Shown one piece after another: positions 10,161-23,337 of a stretch of 64,000 nucleotides of DNA. The stretch is from positions 73,143,053 through 73,207,052 of the forward strand of contig CM060732.1 of assembly GCA_030704615.1 (NCBI GenBank). The letters run 5' to 3'. The notes under the pieces are model-generated. The model was not told the DNA's origin. It worked only from the letters and a program-made list of their open reading frames with translations, and searched no databases. Each line of letters opens with the position of its first letter. The stretch's first letter is position 1. The position numbers and the translations under genes were made by a program. The stretch is from Takakia lepidozioides. Its lineage: Eukaryota; Streptophyta; Takakiopsida; Takakiales; Takakiaceae.

Positions 10161-12902
10161 TTCCCATTCCTGCTATGACAGTTAGGACACACTTGTATAG
10201 ACGTGGCTTGCCACCAAATTTGCAATATTTATTGCATTTCATTGCTATGACGAGTCCACATGACCCTATTTCCGTGCCTCCTAACCCTATTTCCGTGGAC
10301 ACAATTCGGCCCGCTCATGTTTTTTTTTTTTTCCGCTCATGCTCATGCCGCTCATGAAATAGCAGCCCCCGTGTTGGAGGTGTCCAACTTACATGGCGTG
10401 TCTGTCTGGCAACGTTACATGACATTTATGTCACTATAGACTTTTGAATGGCATGCAGATTTACACATCAGTTCTGCCTTTGGGTACATTGTTAGTTTAC
10501 ATTACATAATTGCCCCAGTGATTTTGTGGGTCTTATATTGGCCAAGCTCATGTTTATGGACCATTGAATACCAGTGGAGTGCTTTTAAGCTTGGTCCCCA
10601 CTTATCATGTTTGCATTTTTCCCCAAAAGAATCCGGCAATCCGCGTAGATGATGCTCTGGCTGGTTGAATGGGTTCTTTGCGCATATGCATTTTATGGGC
10701 AGTTTCTCTTATGCCCCAGATATAACACCATGTGACTCACTTGTAGAGTCCCCCATTTGTGAATGGCTCAAGCAGGGTGCAGTACATTCAGCAATACAAT
10801 GCTGCTGCCCTACAGGTGTTCCATGCCTTGCACCACATCATTATTCACTGATGTCATCCTGCTACTGTTCTAGCTTGGGGTAGGTCATTGGGAATATGTA
10901 CATTAGAGAGAACAACATGAGCTGTTATCTCAGTTGTTTTATCATACAAGAAGCTGAATTCAAATGGTTATATGTCAATGTTCACTGTGGAACCTAGCAT
11001 GGATACACGAAAATCTGCAAGCTTAATTTTGTTTTCAAGAGATCTCCCTGGAATGTATGACATATACGATTGAGAGGATGCTTCTGCTATGAGGCTTACC
11101 TTCGCAGGAGTAATTGACAGCGAGACTAGTACTTCCCCGCCTCCCCTCACCTGACCTGGAATTACGATTTGTGTTCTAGGAATTCGCAGTTCATTGATGC
11201 GCCGCCATGCACTCCCCAACCTCGCAACGTTGCCCCATTCCGTTGCTTGGTTCTTAGGATGGCGGGAGATAGGGGTATATGTCTGCCCTTCCCTCCAATT
11301 CTCATACTCGCAAGTTTGTCTCTTCCTCTCTCCTGCTCTCTTCCCACAAGCGTTGTTTTCTTTCAACACCATTGTTATGCATTCCAAGAGCGTCCTCATG
11401 TGCCGTCGACGTCAAACACTTCACACTGCTTCATGGCATCGAAGCATGGCTGAAATTCAACGAAAACACAAGCTTCGTGATGCTGCACTGCAAGATGAAG
11501 CACTACGCATCAGCCGGAATGCCGAAGAGGCCTATGTAGTCGTCCTTCGTTGGCTGGGAGAGAGCGGGATCCATAGGAGGGAGGCCATCCCTCATTTTTT
11601 CTGTCTTTCCGCTTGCAGCAAGAAATTCGCTGCATGTGGGCAGAAGTACCCGCATCTCTACGCTTATGCTGCTTGGTACCACCTCCTCAAGCTCCCATGT
11701 CCTATTGGTTTCAACCTATGATAATCGTGCATCTCCTTTGCACTTCCATTTTGTGTCTGAACTTTGCCTGCAACCTCATTTCAATGCTATTCGCAACTTC
11801 GTAACCTGGATCTCTGTTTTCAGCTGGGCCATGTTCTGGCGTGCGATTGGGTGGATCTGAACAGATCGTATTGCCAAGCTTATATTCCACTACCACATGG
11901 CGTTGAGCGCAGGGACGGCATGCACAAGGCGATATGTTAGAGACTGGGTGGCGTGATTCATTTCTGCTTGGGTGTACTGGATTTCATAGTTTGTTGGTGT
12001 TCTTGGTCACTGGTCAGAGACTTTTGTTGAGCAACGTTTTGCATCACTCTCATGAGTGAATTGAATGATTTGCATGACTATGCCTATCCCCTGAATGCAT
12101 CATTTGTTCGTCTGTTATTCCGCAGTACGAGGCTTGCTTTTGATGTTGTCCGCGATCAACAAACACTGAAATGCACGCCACCATTTAAACGTAACGTCAC
12201 AAACAGAGTGCGGTTCCGGATCGCCTCTCTAGCATGTTGGCTTCACGTTCCATTGTTCTCCACAAAGCGCAAACGGCCTACTAATCTGCTTCGTGTGCAA
12301 CCGTTCCCTTCACTTGCATCCCCCGCACCGCAATATCAAAACCACTTAACCAATCATATGTAAACACCTCATAAGTTGTTCCATGTCATAGACTCACCAT
12401 GTCATGATGGCATGTGATGATCTGGCAGAATGCATTAGAGTGGCAGTCATGAAGTCATATGTCCGTCTAGTAATATGCACACGTCATTCTAGTATGGGCA
12501 TGACCCTGACTGGTAGTCATATCCGCCATGGCAATATTCCTGGTCAAACTTGTTTGACCCGTGTTCCGCAAAGTTCGGAGTCATACAATCGCATAAACGG
12601 CTTCGTCGTGATCTACGTTATGACTTCAAAGGCATTTACGACTGCAAATGGCATTTCTGCCACAAATCTGTCGTGACTGCGCACCCATGAGAGTCATAAA
12701 AGCCGCAATCTGTTGTAGTGATGGCAACCCTCCTACAGATGGATAGTCAACGGTTTTAAACACAAGACAACTGGATCCCCTCTATGGACAGCCATGTGGC
12801 AAGCTTGGTCACAATTGAGACCATTTCTAGCAAAAGCAGAGCCCACATCTTACTTCCAAACCCTCAGACAATCACTGTTCCTAAACTCTAACGTTACCAC
12901 CC
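10161..12902. other. Spacer without recognised genes
   Basis: The first 200 bp may be the 3' untranslated part of the methyltransferase-like gene. A poly-T run lies at about 10319-10332. A plus-strand open frame at about 11194-11721 contains a helical stretch, but I recognise no family and its codon pattern is not convincing. Confidence 0.4.
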
Positions 12903-13267
12903 TGTCATGGTTTTAGTCATGGTTATCTAGAATTACCTACTTCTAGTTAACTAGGACATTTTAGATATTTATATTTATATTTTGTGTGTTGGGACTTCAT
13001 TTGGTCTCACATGCCAAGTGAGGTAACGAGCCTCACTTGGGACATGGGGATAGGTTTTCCCTTTGTGAGGATGGAGGAGGCTCATCTTCTTGTAGTTGAG
13101 CCTCCATGAGCCTCTTTCACTTCCATAGCTCTAGGTATTGAGATGGAGTGTGGTGAGGGCTTTGTAGGGTGGATTCCCTTAGCAAGGGTGCCCTTGGCTT
13201 GACTTAGTTTATGTGATTGAGTGGATTCATGAGTGGAGGGTTTCCATTATGTTCACTTTCATTATCA
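12903..13267 (+). repeat. 5' LTR-like repeat
   Basis: This 365-bp repeat begins TGTCATGGTTTTAGTCATGG and ends TTCATTATCA. It matches 31112-31474 at well over 90 percent by eye. An AT-rich TATA-like stretch (TATTTATATTTATA) lies about 65 bp in. The true 5' LTR may be longer if the 3' copy is truncated. Confidence 0.75.
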
Positions 13268-15934
13268 CTACAAGAAGATGACCTTATGCTTGTGAGTGCG
13301 GAGTGTAAGGATAGTTTTGCACTTGTGTTGGTGTACACCAAGGAGTGAGAGAGCTAGGGAAAGCTCCGGTATCTCACAAAGCTTGTAAGGTGTTGCAAGG
13401 GAGAGTGTGTTTACATTGCATCAAGGAGGTGGAGAGCTCAAGGAGAGAGCTCTTGAGTTACAAGACTTTGCAAGTATTGCAGGGAGAAAGTCTTGTGTGT
13501 ATGGAAGCAAAGGTTTGAAAGTTTGAGAAAAAGGAGCGTCATCTCCTGTATCTCAAGTGTTGTGACAATCATTTGCCAAGGAAGTGGCTTCTATGGTGAA
13601 AAGAATGCATTGAGGGTTTGTAGAAGCATTATTGTGCACCAAAGGTTTGAGAGCTTGGAAAAGAGCTCTTGCATCACAAGAGAAGAGTCTTGTATGTGGA
13701 GAAGATAGACACTAGGGTTTCAAGAGCAAGCTCTAGTTGTTCATGGTGTGAAAGAGAAGCCAAAGAGCGGCACATGCTTGGGTTAGAAACACCATAGAAG
13801 GAGTACAACAAGGATAGCTTGAGGAGCATTGAGTAGCTCAAGAGAAGCTAAGAAGTGGTTATTTTATCCATGGTGAAATGAAGCCAAGTGGGGTTTCATT
13901 TGGTTGACAAACAAGCAAGCTAAGGCGCTAGAAGGGAGTGCTTTTGCTAGTCTATGAGTTCTTGGATTGCTCTTGGTGAAGCAAGTGGTTGATCAAGCAA
14001 GTGGCGCATGTGTGGAGCATGCTCTCCAAGTGCGGCTTCCAACTTCAAGCTTGAGGAGAGCGAGAAGGTGAAGGGAACAAGTCATTCTTTTGTGTATGAG
14101 GTGATGCTTATGTGGAGCATGTTTTCAGCCCAATGAGGCTTCTATTTTCAAGCCTTGGAGAGCAAGCAGAAAGAAAAATGGCTGGTTTCCACTTAGGTGA
14201 AGGAAAAGCACTTGTAGAGCACATGTTTGAGTTGGGGTTTCAACCTTAAGCTTGAGGAGAGCACGACTCTTGAGCTAGCAAGTGAAGGGACTTGAACCTT
14301 CCTCTTTGCATGAGATGGAGATGTATTGATGCTTGGAGAAGCAACACATAGAAGCCAAGAATGGAGCATGTGTGTGGATGACCAAAGGAGAGCACATGAA
14401 TGAGTGCAAGACTTGGTTGCTTGTCAAATGAGGTAAAAAGATTGATTCTTGAGCTCCAAAGAGAAGTGAAGCTTGTTGTGTGGCAAATGCATTGCTAGGT
14501 GAGATGGAATCAAGCTTGGTTGTGGCATGAGGTGAAGAAGATCAAGGTAGTTTGCCTTGGTATCTCATAGAAGTCATGGATGCTTGAGGAGAGCAAGCAT
14601 GAAGCTCAAGGAAGCCCAAACCCTAGCTCGGAATGCACAAACCCTAGCATGGGATGCACAAACCCTAGCATGAGATGCACATGAAACCCTAGGTTCATGG
14701 GAACAGTCACCAAAGTGTGGGAACGGTCACCAAGGTGTGGGAACGGTCACTATAGGTTGGGAACATAGTGACATATAAAGACAATATAGGGCTTTTGGAG
14801 GATTTTCAAGGACCTTTTGAAGTATTGTTTGGGGGATCTTTGGGGTCCTTTGGGGAGCTTTTGTAAGGCAATTTGAAGAGCTCTTGAAGAGGTATTTGGA
14901 TGACTATTTGGAGGCGTATTTGCGGTCCTTGAAGGCCAAGTTTTGGCAAGTTTTTGGAGCCTTGGAAGGCTATGTGGAGGACCATTTGGGTCTTTGAAGG
15001 CCAAGTTTTGGCAAGTTTTTGGAGCCTTTGGAAGGCTATGTGGAGGACCATTTGGGGACGTTGAAGGCCAATATTTGTCAAGTTTTTGGAGCCTTTGGAA
15101 GGCTGTTTGGAGGGCTGTTTTGGGGTCCTTGGAGGCTGATATTTGGCGAGCTTGAGGAGTCTTTGGCGACTTGTTGAAGGACTATTTGGGGTCCTTGAGC
15201 CCCAAGATTTGACAGGCTCTTGGGGCCTTGGTGTACTGTTTGGAGTACCATTGTCCAAGCTTTGGGAGTCTTAGTGAGATTGTTTGAGAGACATCTTGAG
15301 GGATCTTAGAGAGTTATTTGAGAGATCCTTGAAAGGTCTTGTCTATTGCTTAAGCAAGAGAGTGTGGAAATAGGGTAGTGAGATGAGAGCATGCTGTGAT
15401 AGGAATTGCTTTAGTCTCTCTTCCTTGTAGTCTTCCACCCTCTCTGTAGGCCAAAACCTTTCTGTAGGTGGAGGCAAGAGTCAGTCCGGGTTTGGGCTGG
15501 GGTGTCTTGCTGGAGCGACACTGTGGAGTGTTTTTGGTGTGGGGGAGTTATTGTTTTGATTTTCTTGTGCTTGGATCCCCTCCACACCTGCATGTTTGAC
15601 TGTGCGCCATGTTAGTTTTGTGTGGGCGCTTGTTTTCATAGGAGGTTGGTCTGGATTTGATCACCGGTCAATCCTAGAGCGTGTTGTCGATGGTGAGGCT
15701 GGGGTGATGACCAGTCAGACCATCATTGTTCTCTTATGGTGAGGCTGGGTTGATGACCGACAGACCATAGGAGTGCTTGCGGTGGATGCATGTGCAGGTA
15801 TAGGTCTACATTAGAAACCTATTATTCTTGCTTGAACCAGTAGCCGCAACAGGTTCTCTACCCGGTTACCTTGTACAAAGTGGGGATTAGAGACAGGTTG
15901 ACAACCGGTTGGGTTGTGAGTTTTCATCACGGAG
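13268..15934 (+). other. Retroelement leader with internal short repeats
   Basis: This 2.7-kb stretch has no coding sense. It is rich in degenerate direct repeats: AACCCTAGCATG-like units at 14620-14690, GTGTGGGAACGGTCACCAA-like units at 14710-14765, and a unit of about 66 bp (GGAAGGCTATGTGGAGG) around 14935-15120. Long leaders with internal repeats are common in large plant Ty3 elements. Confidence 0.6.
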
Positions 15935-17180
15935 GTGCCACCAGTTGTTGAGGGGAGTGCCGGTACGAGCACCAGCGAAACTAGTGGGTACACAAGACAA
16001 GGTGTGCGGTTTAGGCCACCTTCACCTTTAGTGTCTTCTGATGAAGGTTCAGACTCAGAGTTAGGAGGATTCTCGCCGCAAGCCATTTCCGTGCCATTGT
16101 TGTGGGATACGATGGAGGAAATGTATGGAACTACTAAGGGGCCACGTCGGTACTCTGGAGCTGTGGGCACCATCGAGCTTGATGATTTCATACATGAGTT
16201 TGATAGTTGGTGTGATTTGCAGCAGATGCGCAATCCACAACTGTTTACGCCTTTTATGGCGTGGAAGGGGTTGTTTCAGCACCTTGAGGGGCCGCCTATG
16301 GATGACTATCATGAGTTTAGGCGGGGAAATGAGGTGGAGATTGAGGAGTGGTATTGGTCACCTGACTATGTCTCCATCACTAGAGGCACAAGGGCAGCGG
16401 CGACACCAGCAGCTACACAAACATCTCCAACTGCAAGCACTAGTAGTGGGACAAGTGGTACAAGAGCTGGGAAATCCACTCAAGCTCATGCTGCAGCACC
16501 AGCACCCGTGCCTGCCTTTAACCCTGTTGTGGAGTTCTTCGAGGAGTTGAGGAGAAACTACCAAGGGATAAGGACAGAGAAGTTGTGGAGCTTGCAAGAG
16601 TTCCAACGAAGGTCTACTGAGAGTTTGAGGGAGGCTTACACCCGCATGAGGCGCTTGATAAACGTAACCTAAGGGGTTACAGAAGCTCAGGCAGTCCAAT
16701 TCTGGTATGGGATCCTGGACAAGGAGCTGAGGAGAAAGGTGTGGGATGCAACTCTCCTACAAGTGGACCAACCCACCTTAGCAAATGAGTTTTTGCTAGC
16801 AGAGCGGATATAGCTCAATATGGTGGAGGAGCAAGTGGTCTGGGTAGGGTTTGGCAAGGAGAGACACAACGAAGTGGGGCTCCTAGCCAACAACAACCAC
16901 TATCCCAACATGTTCAAGGCAACAAGGAGGCTCAGGTGAAGCCGAAGGAAGGACAGAGATGATCTCAGATGCAAAGGTTTCTTCCTTCATTCTCAGGCCA
17001 ACAACAGTCGGGTGTGACTTGTTGGGATTGTGGAGGACCCCATGTCAAGAAGGATTGCCCGGAGAGAGGCAAAGGGTCGGCACAGGCACAGCTGCTCCTG
17101 AGCCAAGAGGAGCAGATGTGGATTTTGACCCACAAAGGGGGGAAGCAAGTCAACAGCCAAGGCTTCCACAATCTTTCACA
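15935..17180 (+). pseudogene. gag region with capsid-like part and zinc knuckle, broken
   Basis: The frame from about 15935 gives a capsid-like stretch (IELDDFIHEFDSW, LFTPFMAWKG, then YQGIR and LREAYTRMRRL) that is typical of Ty3 Gag, which packages the RNA. A TAA after LINVT (about 16670), a second stop near 16812 and frame changes follow. A zinc knuckle CWDCGGPHVKKDC (17020-17058, CX2CX3HX4C) lies downstream in another frame. The start is unclear: ACG at 15929 stands where ATG would be expected just ahead of GAGGTGCC, so the original start may have mutated. Confidence 0.7.
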
Positions 17181-17499
17181 TTGACTGAGACAGTGCCAAC
17201 TATGCCATCGATGGCACCCGCTTGCCCAAGTGTGTCGGATGTAGAGCCACGAGTGCTATTGGGGAGAGTTGGTGTGGCTCGGGAAATGCCAGTGGGTGGT
17301 GCTGCAAAGCAAGGTGCAGCTAGTACATTGTTGGGGGTGGCTACGGCGGTTTGCCAAGCTCCATTGTTTTCTACAATGACCATTGCAATGCAGATTCGAC
17401 CAGCGGCTATGTTCAGACTAGCAACTAGACTCCGTGAGAGTGCAGATGCATTGGCACTGTCTGCGGAGATAGCAGATAAGGTATAGTCTCTGGATGCTT

Positions 17500-18297
17500 T
17501 GGATTCGAGGGTAAAGTCAGCCACAGCTGCGTCATGGCAAGCGGCAGCTGCAAGGTTGCAGGAGTTGCCAGCTAGGCCAGCCATTGAGCGCAGCATGGTG
17601 ACTCCTGGGGTAGTCTTGGTGGACAATCAGGATGGAGTGTTTCAATTGGGTGCCCAATCGGGAGGAGGTATAGGCCACTACGGGTCTTGTTGGACTCGGG
17701 AGCACAGCCATTGATGTTGGGGAGAGCAGCAATTGCAGGCTTAGGCCTTACAAAGGCGGATTTGGAGCCTTGCCCTTTCCAAATTCAAACATCTTGGGTG
17801 GTTCAGAGAAGGCGCGAGGGATTACACGCCATGAGCTCTGCATTTGATTGCAGCCGGATCATCCTACGGACAGCTCAGTCATGAGAGCTAAAGCCATTGT
17901 TACGGACGCGATGTCCTATGATGTGCTTGTTGGTGGGGCTGTGTTGTACCCTATGGGCTTTACTTTGGACTTTTGGGAGGAAACGGCATCCTATAGGCCG
18001 GAATGGCAGTCAAGGGATGGTCGACGTGCACTGCTCCCAGTGCGGTTTATTGGAAATGTAGCGGTGGATCATAGGAACATGATGCCCACATTGGCTGTAT
18101 TCTCAAAGGTGGTGGCTTGGGGTGGTGACCTCTTGGAGGGCAATAGTCATGCAGATGATAGGCCACCACCCGATGAGGACAAACAATTGGCATACAAGGC
18201 TGATTTGCTTCCTTATGTGCCTGTTCATATTCCACTATGGGGTACAGTTGGGAATTTGCATCGAGTAGCAGGCGAGTGTGTGCACCAAGCATGGTAG
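17500..18297 (+). pseudogene. Retroviral-type aspartic protease region
   Basis: The signature LLDSGAQ (about 17686-17706), followed by a hydrophobic stretch with LGRAAIAGLGLT, marks the active-site Asp of a pepsin-like retroelement protease, which cuts the polyprotein. The frame then changes. The downstream part (17881-18297, from MRAKAIVTDAMSYDVLVGG) resembles the C-terminal half of Ty3 proteases and leads toward the methyltransferase before a TAG at 18295-18297. Confidence 0.7.
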
Positions 18298-18339
18298 GAG
18301 ACCTATCCATTGGTGAGTGAGGGGAATTCAGTGACATCA

Positions 18340-19660
18340 CCTGGACCTCCTCAGTTAGCTCCTTTGGACACAGTGCCCATTATCTGGCAACAACCTGACT
18401 CAGGCATTTGTTTGCTAGACCTGTTTGGAGGCATGAGCACTGGGCTTGCAGGAGTGTTGCAAACATGAATCAAAGTACGCAAGTACTTGTATGTGGAGAA
18501 GGATGAGATTGCTCTGTGTGTTTCCATGCGCCATGTTGCTTCGCTCACACCTAAGTATCCTGAGTTGTTGCCTCTCTTAGCAATTCAAGGGTACCAAAAG
18601 GCCTTGCCAGCAGACATTACCTTGCTGGGGGCGAATGATTTGGACCGGCATGGTGCCATTGAATTGGTGATAACTGGGTGGCCTTGCCAAGGACATTCAC
18701 CCGCAGGTCATGGTAATGGTTTGCAAGATGCACGATCGCATCTATTTTGGGAGATGCTGCGAGTGTTGCATGATTTGCAGGTGAGGCAAGTGCAACCTCT
18801 AGCTTACATCCTGGAGAATGTTCCTCCCAGTGTACATCAGATCCGGTCATGGATTGGACCAGCCGTATTGTTGGATGCAGCTGCAGTGGGTTCACGGGCA
18901 CATAGGCCTAGGTTGTGATGAACCAATCTTGCACCACCAGAGTTGCTCAAGAGAGTATATGATTCCATTCAACGGCCACCCAACCTCATGGTTGAGGGCA
19001 TTTTGGACCAAGGGAGGCAACCACAGAGAGTGCGACATGATGATCGTCCACCTTTGGCAGTGGTCAATCAAGTGGGGCAGCCACTTGCAACCTTGCCTAC
19101 GCTCATGAGCTTCCCTCGTCTCATGCTTTTCGAGACAATGGTCCTGGGTTGATTTGGGACAGTGTGCCACATCAATTGGTGGAGCCCAATGCGGATGAGC
19201 GAGAGCGGGCAATGGGATTTGCCACGGGCACTACAGCTGTGCCAGCTCTGTCAGAGGCATCACGACGTCAGGTGTTAGGTCAGACAATGGATCTCAATTG
19301 CTTGACATGGGTCATTGGCTTGTGTATGGCTGAGCAACGGAGATTGCAAGCATTGGTGGCTACTTCCGCACTTCCATTGGATATTGCACCCTCTCTGCCA
19401 ACCGGGACGGTGGAGGCAGTGAGTGGGGGCGAGCACAAGATCATGGGGTGCAAACACCCATGGCAGATGTGGGATGAGATGCGCAAAGAGAGAGTCATTG
19501 GATCTCTCAAGCAGCAATATGATGAGTGGGGAGAGCCATACACTGAGGATCAATTGGAGGCCAAGGTGGCTAAGGTTTTTGAAGAGGTTGAGAATGTTTC
19601 TTATTCAGAGGATGTTCTCAAGGTGGCTATGGCGGAGCAAGTGGAGGCTACGCCATAGTC
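18340..19660 (+). pseudogene. C5-cytosine DNA methyltransferase domain inside pol
   Basis: This domain would transfer a methyl group from SAM to carbon 5 of cytosine. Visible motifs in order are: I, LLDLFGGMSTGLAG (from 18412); II, YVEKDE (about 18490); IV, GWPCQGHSPAG with the catalytic Cys codon at 18685-18687; VI, ILENV (18811-18825); VIII, RAHRPRL (about 18895-18915); a late motif DERERAMGF (about 19197); and the closing helix VLGQTMDLNCLTWV (about 19272-19313). Catalytic residues are intact. Lesions are a TGA just after motif I, TGATGA after motif VIII (probably once two Trp codons) and a frameshift near 19120. A further 110 or so residues of acidic linker lead to a TAG near 19656. Placement between protease and RT in the same polyprotein region, not as a separate gene, is clear from the flanking domains. 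Confidence 0.88.
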
Positions 19661-19669
19661 AGAGTGGGC

Positions 19670-21205
19670 GGACAAGGCCCAAGAGGTTGCTATCTAGCAA
19701 CCAAAGGATTCGTCTCCTACCTCCAAGCCTGGTGTACCCAAGGTTGTAGTCACTGAGGACAATTGGGAACCAGATGTTGGACCTACAGTCACCGGACGAG
19801 AGAGACGGAGGATCCAGCGATTTCTAAGGGCTTATAGAAATTGCTTTGCCTTCGGTTTGAAGGATTTGAGGAGTTTGAAGGGTCAGGAGATTCGTATTGA
19901 TTTGGCAAGTGACACACCAATCTTTTGAAGGCCCTACCGGTATAGTGACATGGAGAGGTCATTGATCCAGTCACGGACTATGAAGTTGTTCGAAGCTGGA
20001 TTGGTGGAGTTGTCAGGCGGGGAGTATGCCTCGGCAACAGTGCTGCCAGCTAAGAAGGATATCTATGGCAATTGGACAGAAAGAAGGATGTGTGGGGACT
20101 ATCGTCCTGTGAACCGTCAGACTAAGTCCGATAGATATGCCATGCCAACTCCAGAGGAGATCTTTGATGCCATTGGGCATGCAAAGGTGTTTAGCACATT
20201 GGACTTGCGATCTGGTTACCACCAGTTGCCGATCAAAAAGGCTGACAAGCAAAAGACGGCATTCTGGGGGATTGACCAACATGGGAAGGATTGTTTGTAC
20301 CAATGGCGGTTCTTACCGTTTGGGTTGAAGAATGCTCCTGCAGAGTTTCAGAGGGTCATGGATAGGATTCTCGCTGGGCTAGACTTCGCCCGGTGCTACA
20401 TTGATGACATCATCGTCTTTAGTGCTACGGTTGAGGAGCATGAGAGATACCTTCAGGTGGTGTTTGAGCGCTTGAGAGCGCACGGGTTGAAACTCCACCC
20501 CGGAAAGTGCAAGTTCTTCCACAATCAGATTGAGTATCTGGGTCACATGATATACCCTGGAGGATTGGGTGTTCAACAGACAAAGGTGGAGGCCATTGCA
20601 TGCATTCCACGCCCCATGGATGTGAGCAGAGTTCGTGCTTTCATGAGATTGGTAAACTACTATCGACGGTTTGTCAAGGGATTTAGCAGCATTACAAAGG
20701 CTCTTACCAAGTTGACCAAGGTGGGTCATGAGTGACAGTAGGAGGAGGAGCAGAAGGAAGCCTTTGAGGAACTCAAGGCTCGATTGACTTCTGCACCTAT
20801 TCTGAGGCAGCCTATTCGGGGGCGGCCTTTCCAACTACATACGGATTGGAGTATGCTGGGGATTGGAGCAGTCTCACACATGTGGATGATGAGGGAAGAG
20901 AGTTTGTAGTGGCATATGCTAGCTGCTCGAACAATGATGCCGAGGCAAAGTATAGTTCCTATGAAGGGGAGTGTCTGGCTGCAGTATGGGCAGTGACACA
21001 TTTTAGATGCTACCTCTATGACAATCGCTTCATTCTTGTCATGGATCACCAACCATTGAAGTGGTTTGATGGAGTCAGACAAGCTTACAGGGAAGCTTGC
21101 ACAGTGGGCACTTATGCTTCAAGAGTACGACTTCCAGGTGGTGCATCGAGCTGGAATAGTCAACCGGGATGCGGATGGATTGAGTCGCAATCCATGCTCA
21201 AGTGA
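19670..21205 (+). pseudogene. Reverse transcriptase and RNase H region
   Basis: The frame 19950-20735 gives a full RT palm and fingers: CGDYRPVNRQT, STLDLRSGYHQ, FLPFGLKNAPAEFQ, the catalytic CYIDDIIVFS (about 20393-20420), HPGKCKFF and LGHMIYPGG. TGA and TAG codons at 20734 and 20740 sit where Trp is usual (HEWQW-like), before [16 protein letters not shown]. RNase H follows, with LHTDWS, YSSYEGECLAAVWAV, MDHQPLKWF and HRAGIVNRDADGLSR. This is the Ty3 order, RT then RNase H then integrase. Frame breaks lie in the RNase H part. Confidence 0.92.
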
Positions 21206-21869
21206 GCTTGATGATACAGGAGCTCGATGGCATGGTGAGATGGACAAGGAGATGGTGCCAGGATGGCATGCATCTGCCTTTTTATGCATTCTAGCAATGG
21301 GAGCTCAAGCTAGTCCATCCCATGTGATTGGTCATAGAGATAGTGTGCATGACGATCCAGAGATCAGTGTGGAGCTTGGTGGTGCTAAGGATGTACATGA
21401 AGATGCAACAGTGTTGGCCTACCTTTGTACTAGAGAGACAACAACTAGTGTGACTGCTAAGGAGAGAAATCGGATCCTACAACAAGCCAAGAGGTTCAAG
21501 TGGGAGGGGACTCACCTACTCCGAGTATGGGAGGATGGACGAGTGAGGATTGTGCCTCATCCAACACAGCGAGCGCGATTGGTACGCCATGCCCATGAGG
21601 AGTTGGGACATTTTGGGGTGCGGCGCACTCATAGTTTGCTGCAAGGACAATATTGGTGGCGGGGCATGCACACGGATGTGCAATAATTAGTGGCAAGGTG
21701 CATGGTGTGTGATAGAGTGCAGGCTTTTTTTAATGCACCTACTCCACAATTGCATCCTTTACCCATTATGGGTTTGGGCTATCATTAGAGTCTTGGCTTC
21801 GCAGGCCCATTGCCACTGACGATTCGCCATAACAAGTATGTGCTGGTGATGGTGGAACATTTCTCCAAA
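21206..21869 (+). pseudogene. Integrase N-terminal part, cut by the CACTA insertion
   Basis: The zinc-binding HHCC module is visible as HAHEELGHFGVRRTH (about 21585) with CMVC (about 21700). A TAA at 21684 precedes LVARCMVC. The catalytic core starts GLGYH, then a TAG (21786-21788, probably a Trp codon once), then SLGFAGPLP. The first catalytic Asp of the DDE triad appears as Gly (GGC at 21795-21797). Coding stops at MVEHFSK, where the CACTA element begins. The rest of the integrase resumes at 29793. Confidence 0.88.
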
Positions 21870-21899
21870 CACTAGAAGAGAAACCGGCTTTTTCCACGG
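21870..21899 (+). repeat. Left terminal inverted repeat of the CACTA element
   Basis: This is a 30-bp terminal inverted repeat beginning CACTAGAAGAGAAACCGG. It matches the complement of 29763-29792 at 28 of 30 positions. Confidence 0.95.
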
Positions 21900-22009
21900 T
21901 TTTTTTCACACTTTTTGCTGTGGAATCAGCCGCAGTCCACACCTGCCGTGGGCGTAAGGAACGACTAGTGCTTTCGGACATCCCGTGGACGGCCTGGCTC
22001 TCGAGTGGC

Positions 22010-22250
22010 CCTGTGGAAAAGTCCATGGGTGGCTTTTTCCACGGGAGGCTTTTTCCATGGGTGGGCTTTTTTCACGTGGTGCATGCTGACATGGCCGCTG
22101 ACATGACCAATGGCATAGCTGACATGGCAGAGTGTGAAAAAAGCCAGTGTGACATGTTTCACGGCGGATTTCACACCTTGAACAAGCCACTATGCGACAC
22201 GTGTCATATTTCACACCTTCGACAAGTCACTATGCAACACGTGTTCGTTC
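22010..22250. repeat. Left subterminal repeats of the CACTA element
   Basis: Short motifs recur: CTTTTTCCACGG and close variants (about 21888, 22032, 22049, 22066) and TGACATGGC (22090-22130). There is also a tandem pair of about 42 bp (CACACCTTGAACAAGCCACT at about 22171 and a variant at about 22213). Subterminal repeat clusters are the usual transposase-binding zone in CACTA elements. Confidence 0.7.
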
Positions 22251-22551
22251 CTGTGTGGTGATACACATTAATTAATTATTATTTGCTTTCCAATATTAAG
22301 TTTGAATATTAATGGATTTAATTATTATATTATTATTATTATTATTATAGGAAAAATGGACAGTGGCCTGGATGAGAACATTATTAAATAACAAAATATT
22401 GAAATTATGTTTTTAGAAATTATATTTATTCGCTCAGATACCAAAACACGCCCTTTGTAGGGAAGGAGAGTTTGCCTTAATGTCTATGCTGAGTTGCATC
22501 TCCTACTTTCTGTAATCTAATAGACATTCACTTTTTTCCCTCGGTTGTCCC

Positions 22552-23270
22552 ACCCTTGACTGTGGTTAGAAAAAACATTCATTCCACAGCTTCTCCTCAT
22601 CTCTGTTACATGTTTTTGGATACTTTCCTATTGTCACTTTGGCAGTATCAAGTCAAAATCACTCCAAACTATGTACCATCTACCCATGCAGGTTTCTTGT
22701 AGCTAACCCTCCACAAGGAATCATAAGTAATCTGGAGCTTGAAATTTGGCCCTCTTGGATGACACTCTATCCCTGCTCCTTCAGCTATCCATGCCTCTGC
22801 ACAGATCATGCATACATCTTTGCATTGTTGTTAGCAGCTGACAATGACAGCCTAGATTTGTTCCAGCAAACACCCAACTCAACTTATCACACCAGTTCCT
22901 ATTCTCAATTGCATCTACCACTCTGTAATCCAAAGGCATTTACCTTCCAAGACGGTTATCCCAACATTGACTGGGGTCAGAAAAATATTCATTCCACAAC
23001 TTCTCCTCTCTGTTACCTATTTCAGGATACTTTCCTATTGTCACTTTGGCAGTATCATGTCAAACTCACTCCAAACTATCAAAGGTTCACTCAACCAGCT
23101 AACTTGCAGAATTCTTAAAACATGAAAATTTAGGGCGATTCTGATAAGAGGGGAAAACATAGTGAAATGTGTTGAAGAAGGTGCCTTGATTAGCATTGCC
23201 TGATTTTATCAATTGTGCCGCTGCTGTTGCGGCTTCCAGTTGACCATCTACCCATGCAAGTTTCTTGGAG
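22552..23270. repeat. Direct duplication inside the CACTA element
   Basis: The stretch 22552-22660 (containing ATACTTTCCTATTGTCACTT) recurs at about 22960-23070. The adjoining ACCATCTACCCATGCA lies at 22676 and again at about 23241. No coding function is seen. An ATT microsatellite lies just upstream (about 22325-22352). Confidence 0.75.
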
Positions 23271-23337
23271 CTATTTTTCCACGGGGAATCACCCATTCCC
23301 GCATCATTGCTCATAGGTCTCCAAAGCCTCCATCCAC